A DNA stretch of 23,805 bases from positions 1 to 23,805 of the forward strand of contig SFDP01000042.1 in NCBI GenBank assembly GCA_004558185.1, in the 5' to 3' direction. This document shows positions 1 through 9,100 of this stretch, in pieces. Every line of letters starts with the position of its first letter. Position 1 is the stretch's first letter. The stretch comes from Lachnospiraceae bacterium. GTDB taxonomy: Bacteria; Bacillota; Clostridia; Lachnospirales; Lachnospiraceae. The notes under the pieces are model-generated. The model saw only the letters and a program-made list of their open reading frames with translations. It was not told the DNA's origin and made no database searches. Made by a program: the position numbers and the translations under genes.

Positions 1-1
1 T

Positions 2-487
2 GATTATAAGCTGAATCTGTACGACTACCATGAGCATCAGGATTTCAGTGTATTTAAGACCGAGAACCGGATACTGTTTGAAGCCCTATCCTGTGCAGGA
101 GATGAGGAGCGGATGGAGGAAATGCTGAGGAGCCATCCAGAGTGGTACGAAAGGCTGGACAGGAAAAGTGCCAAGGCTATACTGGGAATTATGGGAGTAA
201 GAATAGATATAGACAAGATCAGAGAAATGAAGGAGAAGGAGGAGGTATATAACGTGTGTAAGGCATTTGATGATCATCTGGAACGAGGAAGGAGAGAGGG
301 AAGGAGAGAAGGAAGAAGAGAAGGAAGGAGAAAAGGAAGAAGAGAAGGAAGACAGGAAGGAAAACGAGAGGGAATGCAGGAAGCGTTAAAGAACTTAATG
401 GAGAATCTCCAGGTATCACTGGAACAGGCCATGGAGCTATTGGGGATACCGTTAGAGGATAGGGATAAGTATTTTCCGCTTGTATAG
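2..487 (+). CDS. C-terminal part of Rpn/PD-(D/E)XK-type nuclease (transposase-like), 5' end outside window
   Basis: The reading frame is open from base 2 to the TAG at 485-487, so the gene starts before the window. An internal ATG at 113 is not needed as a start. The visible 161 residues contain a segment (DYKLNLYDYHEHQDFSVFK) typical of the region after the nuclease core in Rpn-family recombination-promoting nucleases, also called YhgA-like putative transposases. It is followed by a run of about seven R-x-E/K-G units and a helical tail ending KYFPLV. Proteins of this family often end in such a repeat. The catalytic PD-(D/E)XK residues would lie upstream and cannot be seen, so activity cannot be judged. 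The following gene has its own promoter. Family assignment is from pattern memory and is moderately sure. Confidence 0.7.
   Translation, partial: DYKLNLYDYHEHQDFSVFKTENRILFEALSCAGDEERMEEMLRSHPEWYERLDRKSAKAILGIMGVRIDIDKIREMKEKEEVYNVCKAFDDHLERGRREGRREGRREGRRKGRREGRQEGKREGMQEALKNLMENLQVSLEQAMELLGIPLEDRDKYFPLV
285..352 (+). repeat. Polypurine tract encoding Arg-Glu-Gly repeats
   Basis: Sixty-eight consecutive bases are all A or G, built from degenerate units of the type ggaaggagaraa. They encode R-R/K-E/K-G repeats in the nuclease-like protein. The complementary strand is pure pyrimidine. Such a tract is prone to slippage in steps of 12 bases, which keeps the frame. Confidence 0.85.
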
Positions 488-541
488 GGATGGCTTTGAT
501 CTAAAAAATTTTTTCTGAGAAGCACTTAGTACGAAATTATT

Positions 542-570
542 TTGCTGGAAGAAATATTTTATGGTATAGT
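542..570 (+). promoter_or_regulatory. Sigma-A-like promoter of the glycosyltransferase operon
   Basis: The -35 is TTGCTG at 542-547, the spacer is 17 bases and the -10 is TATAGT at 565-570. A TGG just before the -10 gives an extended -10. Predicted transcription start is about 577, leaving a leader of roughly 75 bases before the ATG at 654. Confidence 0.6.
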
Positions 571-653
571 AATACAGATGTATAACAAAGAGGCGGGTAA
601 GGACAGGGATTAGCTGCTGCAGAAATTTCCTGCCCGAAAGAGGGAGTGCGTAA

Positions 654-1727
654 ATGAATTTATGGCTTTCAATTATCATTCCGGTTTACAATGTAAAAAA
701 ATATCTCAACCATTGCCTTGATAGTATTGTTGAACAAGTCGGAGAGAATTATCCCTTGGTGGAGGCTATTGTGGTAAACGATGGTTCTTCGGATGGTTCC
801 GGAGAGATTGCAGATGGCTATGCCGACACGCACACATGGATTTCTGTGATTCATCAGTCTAATAGTGGGGTTGCACAGGCGAGAAACAAGGGGCTGGAAG
901 TTGCCCGTGGAGAATGGATTTATCTGGTTGATTCGGATGATTGGATAGCTGAGGGAGGGATATCCTCTATTCTTTCCTGCATTAGCCGGAATCAGGATAC
1001 AGACATAATTCTTTTTGATGCCTATAAAAATACAGAAAAAGAGGAAAAATGCTGGGAGCATTTTTCAAAGGATATGATTTTTCAATCAGGTGAGGAAATA
1101 CATAAGCTCTGTCGAGAGGTATTGTACACCCGTAATACTCCTCTGGCAGCCCCTTGGGACAAGGTATATAAAGCCTCTTTTTTAAAGAAAAATCAGATTT
1201 GCTTTCAAAGGCAGCTAAAGGTTTTGGATGACATGGTCTTTAATATGGAAGCCTTTGGCGCAGCAGAAAAGATTTGCTATTATAAGAAAAAGATTTATCA
1301 TTATCGTTTTGTGGCAAGCTCCATAACGAATAGCTACAAGCCGGACAGAGTAGAGCAGGATAAGCTGGTGTGGAGCTATTTGCAGGAGTATATGGACAAG
1401 GTATTGGCAGAACACAGATGGACTAAGACGGCTGCAGAGGATTTCCGACAAAGCTGCTATTGCCGCATAATTAAATCCTTTAGTATTTGCTGCAGGTTGT
1501 GCTTTTTTCACGAACAGAATCATAAGACTTTTTCTGACCAAATTAATTATTTAAAGCAAGTGACCAAGGAAGCTCCTTATCATGAAGCATTTAAAAAAAT
1601 CGAATTAAAAAATGCAGAGTGGAAATTAAAAATAGTGGTGATTATGGTGAGATCAAACCTGGTACAAGGAATTTATTGGCTGCATCGGGCTAATACATGG
1701 TGGGAAAGCAAAGCCAGTGGAAGGTAG
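654..1727 (+). CDS. Family 2 (GT-A) glycosyltransferase
   Basis: This 357-residue protein should transfer a sugar from a nucleotide-sugar donor at the cytoplasmic face of the membrane during glycopolymer synthesis. The GT2 fold is clear: LSIIIPVYN at residues 5-13, VVNDGSSDGS at 40-49, NSGVAQARNKG at 70-80, and the metal-binding DSDD at 93-96 followed by W. The C-terminal half is basic and aromatic, with no clear membrane helix. A GAGGGA ribosome binding site precedes the ATG. The gene heads an operon with a second glycosyltransferase 51 bases downstream. The acceptor and sugar cannot be predicted from sequence. Confidence 0.9.
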   Translation: MNLWLSIIIPVYNVKKYLNHCLDSIVEQVGENYPLVEAIVVNDGSSDGSGEIADGYADTHTWISVIHQSNSGVAQARNKGLEVARGEWIYLVDSDDWIAEGGISSILSCISRNQDTDIILFDAYKNTEKEEKCWEHFSKDMIFQSGEEIHKLCREVLYTRNTPLAAPWDKVYKASFLKKNQICFQRQLKVLDDMVFNMEAFGAAEKICYYKKKIYHYRFVASSITNSYKPDRVEQDKLVWSYLQEYMDKVLAEHRWTKTAAEDFRQSCYCRIIKSFSICCRLCFFHEQNHKTFSDQINYLKQVTKEAPYHEAFKKIELKNAEWKLKIVVIMVRSNLVQGIYWLHRANTWWESKASGR

Positions 1728-1778
1728 ACGGGATATGTTGAAGCAGGGTATTGACTAAGCAGAAGGGTTGAGATTAAT

Positions 1779-2762
1779 GTGATTCAAAAGATATGTAGTA
1801 AAAAAAGGATATTATTTATTACAACTAAAAATCTGGATTATATTCGGAATGTACAGGAAATCAACCTAATACAGGAAAATGCCTCTGAGTATATTGTTAT
1901 TGGCTCTCACAGCAAAAGCTATTTTAGACGTCTTTTATGGGTATATTTCAGATTGCTTTTTATGAAAGTATCCTGCTTCGAGTTGGTATGGATAGGCTTT
2001 GCTCCCCAATTAATATTCCCTCTTTTTTGGAAATTTAAGAAGAAAATAATTATTGTTGATTTTTTTATTTCTTTATATGATACACTGTGTTATGATCGAA
2101 GGGTGATCAAATCGGGCAGTCTGATAGGGAAATGCCTCTATGCTTTAGATAAAGCAACACTGAATCGGGCAGATTATGTTATATGTGATACAAATGCACA
2201 TGGGGAGTATTTTATCAGGGAATTTCAAGTCTCTCCTGAGAAGCTTTTCACCCTGTATTTACAGGCAGATACCTCAATTTTTTACCCAAGACTGAACGAA
2301 AGGCCCCAATTTTTGAAAAATAAGTATGTTATCCTGTATTTTGGCAGTATTTTACCCCTGCAGGGGGTAGAAATCGTTCTAAAGGCTATTGATTTGCTAA
2401 AGACTTGTGAACAGTTGTTTTTTTTCTTTATCGGTCCACTAAATGACTCCTTGAGAAAATCCAGACCGATGTCTGAGAATATTCAATATATTGATTGGCT
2501 TTCGCAGGAAAAACTGGCCCATTACATAAGCTGGTCGGATTTGTGCTTGGCAGGCCACTTTAATAAAGAAGTGGAAAAAGCATCAAGGACAATACCGGGT
2601 AAAGCGTTTATTTATCAAGCGATGGGCAAGGAGATGATTCTGGGAAATAATCCAGCAAATCGGGAATTATTTGCCCGAGATGAAAAGGTTATCTTTGTTG
2701 AGATGGGAGATGAAAAAGCACTTGCAAAGGCTATTTTAACCCGGCTTACAGATAAGGATTAA
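1779..2762 (+). CDS. GT4-like (GT-B fold) glycosyltransferase
   Basis: The gene starts with GTG; the ATG two bases earlier runs straight into a stop, and AGAAGGG lies about 11 bases upstream. The 327 residues fit a GT-B glycosyltransferase. The N-terminal half has hydrophobic strands and a membrane-proximal segment (residues 50-100). The C-terminal half carries the family pattern YFGSILPLQGVEIVLKAI (187-204), where a GT4 enzyme normally has Y-x-G-x-x-x-x-x-K-G, then a donor-site-like IPGKAFIYQAMGKE (272-285). The LQGVE loop replaces the usual KGxE, so divergence is notable. Codon use is more AT-rich than in the neighbouring glf operon. It is co-transcribed with the GT2 gene. Donor and acceptor are unknown. 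Confidence 0.8.
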   Translation: MIQKICSKKRILFITTKNLDYIRNVQEINLIQENASEYIVIGSHSKSYFRRLLWVYFRLLFMKVSCFELVWIGFAPQLIFPLFWKFKKKIIIVDFFISLYDTLCYDRRVIKSGSLIGKCLYALDKATLNRADYVICDTNAHGEYFIREFQVSPEKLFTLYLQADTSIFYPRLNERPQFLKNKYVILYFGSILPLQGVEIVLKAIDLLKTCEQLFFFFIGPLNDSLRKSRPMSENIQYIDWLSQEKLAHYISWSDLCLAGHFNKEVEKASRTIPGKAFIYQAMGKEMILGNNPANRELFARDEKVIFVEMGDEKALAKAILTRLTDKD

Positions 2763-2793
2763 GTAAAATAAAGAACAGAAGGGAAGAAGGAAA

Positions 2794-3297
2794 ATGAGAA
2801 GATTTTCAAAACAGGCATTAGTCATGCTGTGCATGACGATCTTATTCGGAATGGGAGCTGTACTCCGGGCCAATGCAGCCGCAGGAGATTCCGTTACAAT
2901 TTTAAAAATGGTGACTGCCGAGGTTACCACAGAGGCAAAGCTGGAGCCTGATGACGCAGCCGAGACACTGACTACTTTTAATGCAGGCTCGGATATTCTG
3001 GTAGTAGAGGAAATTGATGAAGAATGGTACAGCATAGTCTATAAAGGGGATATAGGCTATGTGAGAAGAGCGGATACAGTAGATAAACCGATCGATGTAG
3101 AAGCGATAGATGAGGAGCTTGAGGAAGAAGAATATCAGGGTCAGTTATTGGTGGAGGAAGTGGAAAAGAAGAATTCTGAGTCAAAGCAGAGTAAAATCTG
3201 GGGAGTGATTATTGTTCTCCTGGTACTTGCTATTTTTGGTGTGGGTATTTACTCCCACCTGGAATCCAAAAAGAATGGGAAAAAAGAGGAGGAATAA
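2794..3297 (+). CDS. Secreted SH3-like domain protein with C-terminal membrane anchor
   Basis: The 167-residue product begins with a signal peptide (residues 1 to about 29, RANA-A as probable cleavage region). A bacterial SH3-like domain follows at about 35-92, with SDILVVEEIDEEWYSIVYKG and GYVRR as its last strands. Then come an acidic linker (EEIDEELEEEEY-type, 100-125) and one membrane helix at about 135-153, with a basic tail. The domain would therefore sit outside the cell, tethered to the membrane. Bacterial SH3 domains often bind peptidoglycan. It is the last gene of the operon and is followed by a terminator. No enzymatic domain is visible; a wall-sensing or scaffold role for the glycan machinery is an inference. 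Confidence 0.75.
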   Translation: MRRFSKQALVMLCMTILFGMGAVLRANAAAGDSVTILKMVTAEVTTEAKLEPDDAAETLTTFNAGSDILVVEEIDEEWYSIVYKGDIGYVRRADTVDKPIDVEAIDEELEEEEYQGQLLVEEVEKKNSESKQSKIWGVIIVLLVLAIFGVGIYSHLESKKNGKKEEE

Positions 3298-3338
3298 AAT
3301 CTGTTCTGTCTGAATCTAATCAATAATGCAGCTTGCCA

Positions 3339-3380
3339 ATTCTCCTTGACACACTGATGTGCCAAGGAGAATATTTTATT
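3339..3380 (+). terminator. Rho-independent terminator after the SH3-protein gene
   Basis: A perfect 10-bp stem (ATTCTCCTTG / CAAGGAGAAT) is extended by an inner CACA/TGTG stem with a CTGA loop and followed by ATTTTATTAT. It ends the glycosyltransferase operon. Confidence 0.8.
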
Positions 3381-3440
3381 ATCAAGGAATCCTTACAGGA
3401 AGATTCCTGTGCTCTTCCTCTGGCTATATCTTATAAGATT

Positions 3441-3449
3441 TGCTATAAT
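3441..3449 (+). promoter_or_regulatory. Extended -10 promoter of the glf operon
   Basis: TGCTATAAT is a perfect TATAAT preceded by TGC. The -35 position (TGGCTA at 3421-3426, 17-base spacer) is weak, which fits an extended -10 promoter. The predicted start near 3456 places the palindrome at 3460-3488 at the very 5' end of the mRNA. An unrelated palindrome, ACAGGA/TCCTGT, lies just upstream at about 3395-3410. Confidence 0.55.
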
Positions 3450-3459
3450 AAAAATACTG

Positions 3460-3488
3460 TGAGGGGTCAAAATACCTTTTGACCCTCA
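3460..3488. repeat. Palindrome related to the ends of the 19094-19278 element
   Basis: TGAGGGGTCAAAA and TTTTGACCCTCA pair over 12 bp with one bulged G and a TACC loop. The arms match the outer arms AGGGTCAAAAG / CTTTTGACCCT of the larger structured element at 19094-19278. A decayed copy lies at 15677-15702. Here it forms the start of the predicted glf leader. Confidence 0.6.
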
Positions 3489-3545
3489 TTTCATTTGTTG
3501 CATGGAAACGGAAGAGAAAAAATACGAACAGGAAAGGATAGCCAT

Positions 3546-4661
3546 ATGCAGTTTGATTATCTGGTTGTAGGAGCGGGGCTTTTTGGTGCAGTCTTTGCCC
3601 ATGAAGCAAAGAAAAAAGGAAAAAAGGTACTGGTGATCGATAAACGTAATCATATTGGAGGCAATATTTATACCAGGGAGGTGGAAGGAATTCAGGTTCA
3701 TCAGTATGGAGCCCATATCTTTCATACTTCAAATAAGCAGGTATGGGAGTATGTCAATCAGTTTGCAGAGTTTAATCGCTACACCAATTCTCCTGTGGCT
3801 CGTTATAAAGACGAACTGTATAATCTGCCCTTTAACATGAATACCTTTTTTCAGATGTGGGGAGTAAAAACACCGGAAGAGGCCAAAGCCAAAATTAAAG
3901 AACAGATTCAGGAGGCCGGAATCAGCGAACCCAGGAATCTGGAGGAGCAGGCCATCAGTCTGGTCGGAAAAGATATTTATGAAAAGCTGGTAAAGGGTTA
4001 TACTGAAAAGCAGTGGGGCAGAAAAGCGGATGAGCTTCCTGCCTTTATTATCAAAAGGCTTCCGGTTCGTTTTGTATATGATAATAATTATTTTAACGAT
4101 GCCTATCAGGGAATTCCTGTCGGTGGTTATACAGCCCTTATAGAAAATATGCTTCAGGGGATTGAAGTCAGGCTGAATACGGATTTTCTCGCCCGAAGAG
4201 AAGCCTTTGAAGGTATGGCAGAGAAGATTATTTATACCGGAATGATAGATGAATATTACGATTATTGCTACGGAGAGCTGGAATATCGAAGCCTTCATTT
4301 TGAAACTGAGATCAGGGAAGAAGAGAATTATCAGGGAAATGCAGTGGTGAATTATACGGAATATGAGATTACTTACACCCGGATTATTGAACATAAGCAT
4401 TTTGAGTTTCAATGCCAGAGTGGTATCCACAATCCCAAAACGGTTATTACCAGAGAATATCCCAAGCTGTGGCATAGGGGGGAGGAACCCTATTATCCCA
4501 TGAATGATGAGAAAAATAACGATATGTATGCGCAGTATAGAAGGAAGGCAGAGCAGGAAGAAAAAGTGATATTTGGAGGAAGACTGGGGATGTATCGTTA
4601 CTTTGATATGCATCAGGTGGTAGAAGAAGCCTTAAAATGCACTGAACAGGAGCTGAGATAG
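3546..4661 (+). CDS. glf: UDP-galactopyranose mutase
   Basis: Glf is a cytoplasmic FAD enzyme that converts UDP-galactopyranose to UDP-galactofuranose, the donor for galactofuranose in surface glycans. The chosen ATG gives MQFDYLVVGAGLFGAVFA, with the FAD-binding GxGxxG at residues 9-14, and has AGGAAAGG about 8 bases upstream. An in-frame TTG at 3495 adds 17 unlikely residues and was not used. Also visible are DKRNHIGGN (32-40), GAHIFHT (55-61) and YTEKQWGR in the substrate-binding region. The length of 371 residues is normal. It is the first gene of an operon with a sugar-phosphate transferase 3 bases downstream, consistent with galactofuranose being used in the same polymer. Confidence 0.95.
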   Translation: MQFDYLVVGAGLFGAVFAHEAKKKGKKVLVIDKRNHIGGNIYTREVEGIQVHQYGAHIFHTSNKQVWEYVNQFAEFNRYTNSPVARYKDELYNLPFNMNTFFQMWGVKTPEEAKAKIKEQIQEAGISEPRNLEEQAISLVGKDIYEKLVKGYTEKQWGRKADELPAFIIKRLPVRFVYDNNYFNDAYQGIPVGGYTALIENMLQGIEVRLNTDFLARREAFEGMAEKIIYTGMIDEYYDYCYGELEYRSLHFETEIREEENYQGNAVVNYTEYEITYTRIIEHKHFEFQCQSGIHNPKTVITREYPKLWHRGEEPYYPMNDEKNNDMYAQYRRKAEQEEKVIFGGRLGMYRYFDMHQVVEEALKCTEQELR

Positions 4662-4664
4662 AAG

Positions 4665-6080
4665 ATGTATCAACGTAAATCCAACTTATCCAACCTGGTG
4701 ATCATGGCTCTGGATTGCCTGTCCATTGTAATCAGCCTTATGCTGGCTAACTATCTTCGAAATGGAAGGGTATTTACCAGTGATAATGAACGTATGGACT
4801 TCGGGCTGATGCTGGGAGCCTGTTTGACCGCTTTTTTAGTATTGAATATGTACCAGAATCTATATAGGGATATGTTTCACCGGGGGCCTTTACGGGATAT
4901 GATTTATATTGTGGCCGGGAATGCTTTTTTATTTGGCGGAGCAATAGTATTTCTCTATTTTGTTAATCGGGTAGAGGCCTATTCACGACTGGTATGGATA
5001 TATTTCCTAACCCTGGATTGTGTACTTATGTTCATTGGTCATCGTGCATTTAAACGATGTCTGCCTTCTCTCTATTGGAGGCTGGGACAAGCCAGGAAGA
5101 TTCTTTTGGTGGCAGACAGGGAGCATTCCGAGGAATTGCTTGAGGAGGTAAAAAAAACGGGAGGGTTTCTCTATGATCTGGAAGGAATCGTGGTAATCGA
5201 TGATCCTCAATGCACCAGTGTAAACGGTACGCGGGTAGCGGTAAAGCCGGAAGGACTGATTGGCTATTGTCAAAGCGCTTCTTTAGATGAGGTTTTTATT
5301 GCGGTCAACCAAAATCGGCATCCGAATATTTTACAGAGTATGAATATTCTGTCGGAAATGGGAATCAGTATCCACTATCAGATTCCGATTCCGGCGCTTC
5401 AGGGAGCGGGCCAGAAGTTCCTATCCCAGATTGGCCCTTTTTATATGGTTACCTATGCTAATCGTATCGGAGCGCCGGGGCAGCTTGTACTGAAACGGCT
5501 GATGGATATAGTGGGAGCATTGATCGGCTGTGTTTTTTTGGGGTTAATCACCCTTGTTTTTGCTCCTCTGATCAAATGTGAATCTTCCGGTCCGGTTTTC
5601 TTTTCTCAGAAAAGAGTAGGCAGAAATGGAAGAGTATTTCATATGTACAAGTTTCGCTCTATGTATGCGGATGCAGAGGAAAGAAAGAAGGAGCTGCTGG
5701 CTAAAAATGAGATGCAGGGATTAATGTTTAAGATGGAGAATGATCCCAGGATCACTAAAGTAGGTGCTTTTATGAGAAAAACCAGCTTAGATGAATTCCC
5801 TCAATTTATCAATATTTTAAAGGGAGATATGAGCTTAGTGGGAACAAGACCTCCCACCCTGGATGAATTTGCCAGATACAGCCCCTACCATAAGAAGAGA
5901 CTCAGCTTCAGACCGGGACTGACGGGAATGTGGCAGGTAAGTGGAAGAAGTGATATTACAGATTTTGAGGAAATTGTCCGTCTGGATGTGGAATACATTG
6001 ATCAGTGGTCGATTGGACTGGATATTAAAATCCTGTTAAAGACCCTGTTGGCAGTTTTAGGCAAACGAGGGGCAAAATAA
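4665..6080 (+). CDS. Polyprenyl-phosphate hexose-1-phosphate transferase (WbaP/CpsE-like)
   Basis: This enzyme should start repeat-unit synthesis by moving a sugar-1-phosphate from a nucleotide sugar to undecaprenyl phosphate at the inner membrane face. The 471 residues show four N-terminal membrane helices (about 10-30, 45-62, 80-100, 108-125), a Rossmann-like middle domain (about 143-240) and a fifth membrane segment (280-303). The C-terminal bacterial sugar-transferase domain has KRLMDIVGA (277-285), HMYKFRSM (326-333), the catalytic pair in TSLDEFPQF (D376, E377), GDMSLVGTRPP (387-397) and RPGLTGMWQVSGR (416-428). The start lies 3 bases after the glf stop, and its ribosome binding site is inside the glf end. 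The sugar could be galactose or glucose; sequence does not decide. Confidence 0.92.
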   Translation: MYQRKSNLSNLVIMALDCLSIVISLMLANYLRNGRVFTSDNERMDFGLMLGACLTAFLVLNMYQNLYRDMFHRGPLRDMIYIVAGNAFLFGGAIVFLYFVNRVEAYSRLVWIYFLTLDCVLMFIGHRAFKRCLPSLYWRLGQARKILLVADREHSEELLEEVKKTGGFLYDLEGIVVIDDPQCTSVNGTRVAVKPEGLIGYCQSASLDEVFIAVNQNRHPNILQSMNILSEMGISIHYQIPIPALQGAGQKFLSQIGPFYMVTYANRIGAPGQLVLKRLMDIVGALIGCVFLGLITLVFAPLIKCESSGPVFFSQKRVGRNGRVFHMYKFRSMYADAEERKKELLAKNEMQGLMFKMENDPRITKVGAFMRKTSLDEFPQFINILKGDMSLVGTRPPTLDEFARYSPYHKKRLSFRPGLTGMWQVSGRSDITDFEEIVRLDVEYIDQWSIGLDIKILLKTLLAVLGKRGAK

Positions 6081-6106
6081 AACAGGCCTATAGGAAAGGA
6101 AGAATC

Positions 6107-9100
6107 ATGAAGCAGACCTATACCAATAATCAATTGCAGCATCTTTTTCTGCAGCAATCCTGTGTGGATGCATGGGAGGAATATTTGAGACAGATAAAAA
6201 ACAGCCGTGCCATCCTTTGGGATTATGTGATTCTGACTGCCTCCAATGAGGAGCAGGCAGCTATTTACCAAAGTGAAATTGACTACCGGTTGGGATTGAA
6301 AAAGCTGCCTTCACGAACTACTTATCTGGTATTACCGGATCCGGGTGGAAAAAGGGTTGGTTCCGGTGGAGCGACCTTAAATGTGCTTAAGGCGATTGCC
6401 CAAAGAGAGCAAAAGGGTGAGGATAATTTTTTTGCAGGGCTTCGTATTCTTGTGATCCATTCCGGTGGAGACAGCAAGCGCATTCCCCAATATTCTGTCT
6501 GTGGTAAGCTGTTTTCTCCTGTTCCAAGGGTTTTGCCGGATGGCCGTTCATCAACTCTGTTTGATGAGTTCATGATTGCGACCTCCATGATTCCTGGCCG
6601 GATGCAGGAGGGAATGCTGGTGATGTCCGGAGATGTGCTGCTTTTATTTAATGCCCTGCAGATTGACACTCAGTTTAATGGAGCGGCAGCAATTTCTATT
6701 AAGGAAGATGTGAATACGGGTAAAAATCATGGCGTATTTCTGGGGGATCATCAGGATAATGTACAAAAATTTCTGCACAAGCAGTCCATAGAAACACTGG
6801 AAAAGCTGGGGGCGGTTAACCGACACCGGCAGGTGGATTTGGATACAGGGGCTATCCTGCTGGATCAGAATATGCTGGCCTCTCTCTATTCACTGATTAG
6901 TACAGATAACCAGGTTGATTCGGCAAAATTTGAGCGTTTTGTTAATGAGAAGGCAAGAATCAGTTTCTATGGAGACTTTCTTTATCCACTGGCAGTGGAG
7001 TCTACCATGGATGATTATGAGAAGGAAGCGCCTGAAGGAGAGCTTTGTCAGGAGCTTTTAGCCTGCAGGAGAGAAATATGGCGGGTGTTAAAGGACTATC
7101 AGCTAAAACTGATCCGGCTGTCACCTGCGGAGTTTATTCATTTTGGCACTACTAAGGAATTGAGAGAGCTGGTCACAAAAACAGTAGGGGATTACACCTT
7201 TTTAGACTGGAAACAGGTTGTTTCCTCTAATTATGACGGGCAAGCAGGTGGAGATCAGGAAAAAACGACAGATTATTGTCTGCACAATGCCTTTGTGGAA
7301 GCAGGTGTCATCATTGCACCGGGGGCCTATGTGGAAAACAGTTTTTTGTCTGAGATGGTCAATGTGGAAGAGGGGGCGGTAGTATCAGGATTGAATGTAC
7401 CCCCTGGAACCAGATTGGAAAAAAACAGGGTTTATCACGGACTAAAGCTGCAAAGCGGAAGTTTCGTGGTTAGAGTCTATGGAGTAGAGGATAATCCCAA
7501 GGGAACCCTGGAGGAACAGGGCTGTCTAATGGGATTGCCATTGGATAGTCTGGTCAAAAGCTATGGATTAAGAATAGAAGACTTGTGGAGCGGAAATGAT
7601 CATTCTCTTTGGCAGGCAAGACTTTATCCCGTATGCCATAGTATTGAAGAGGCAATGCACTTTGCCGAGATCTTAATTAAAATGACGAGTGTGTCGGGAG
7701 ATGTTACTGAAAAAGAGATAGAAGAATGGAAGAAGGCAGAAAGAATGAGCCTGTATTCCAGTTTCAATGAAGCTGACGGAAGTGCCATTATTCCTTGGAG
7801 AGAGAATCTTGAGGACAGAATTCGGGTGGCTACCTTTATTGACAGAATGCTGAAGCAGATGCCGGTAGAAACAGCATTGGAGATTTTTGGAGGTAATATG
7901 CGCCGCAGTGAGCAGAAGCTCTTGCTTGAACGGGTAGAAAAGGCGGATTTTGCGGAGAAAATCCGCATCTATTATGGTATGGCACAGGCAGCCAAATCAG
8001 AGCTGGGGGATTTTGGTGAGGCAGATGAGGAAAATTATATGCAGCTCTGCTTTTGTCAGATACAGGAGGCCATCAGAGAAGATGTAGAAAAGCGTATCCG
8101 GGAGGATGACGGTCGCCATATTGCCAGGGAGAAAGTGGATATTGCCCTTCCGGTAAGAGTCAACTGGGGAGGAGGATGGACAGATACGCCGCCTTATTGT
8201 CAGGAGCATGGCGGTGTGGTGCTAAACGCAGCAATTCTTCTGGATGATATTCTTCCCATTCGGGTATGTGTGCGAAAATTGGAGCAGCCGGTGCTGGAAC
8301 TGGAAAGTCAGGACATTGGTGCACACGGTATTTTTACTAAAATAGAGGAGGTAAATGACTGCAGCAATCCATATGATAAATTTGCCCTTCATAAGGCAGC
8401 TCTGATCGCCTGTGGAATTATTCGTAAGGGGGACACCAGAGAGCTTTCCCATATCCTTCAGACTTTAGGGGGAGGAATCTATCTGTCTACTCAGGTAATC
8501 AATGTCCCTAAAGGCTCGGGCCTGGGAACCAGCAGTATTTTGTCAGGAGCCTGTGTAAAAGGACTATTTGAGTTTCTTGGAGAAGAAATAGAGGAGTCCG
8601 TACTTTACGATGTGGTGCTTTGTATGGAGCAGCTAATGAGTACCGGCGGCGGATGGCAGGATCAGGTTGGCGGTCTGACCGGAGGGATTAAGATGATCAC
8701 CACAAAGCCGGGAATCAGACAGGAGATTCAGGTATCCGGAGTACAGCTTGCACCACGGGTTATGGAGGAACTGCAGCAGCGCTTTGCCTTAATCTATACC
8801 GGGCAGCGCAGGCTGGCAAGAAACCTGTTAAGAGAGGTTGTGGGCGGTTATATTGGAAATCGTACCCAGTCCCTTAAGGCTTTGGAGGAAATGAAGCGTG
8901 TCGCCGTATTGATGCGATTTGAGCTGGAGCAGGGGAATATTGATGAATTTGCAAGGCTTCTGAATCGCCATTGGGAGCTGTCTATAGAACTGGATGGCGG
9001 TTCTACCAATACCTGTATTGAGCAGATATTTTTGGCCTGTGAAGACCTGATTGACGGAAAATTTATTGCCGGAGCAGGCGGCGGCGGATTTTTGCAGGTT

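Noticed and set aside
285..352. CRISPR-like or tandem DNA repeat in the first gene
   Set aside because: Units are degenerate, have no spacers and lie within a continuous reading frame as R-E-G repeats.
3495..3545. Upstream TTG start for glf adding 17 residues
   Set aside because: The ATG at 3546 has a good ribosome binding site and gives the usual FAD-motif spacing.
3729..4613. 294-codon minus-strand open frame inside glf
   Set aside because: It lies wholly antisense to a clear UDP-galactopyranose mutase and has no ribosome binding site or recognisable domain; a shadow frame.
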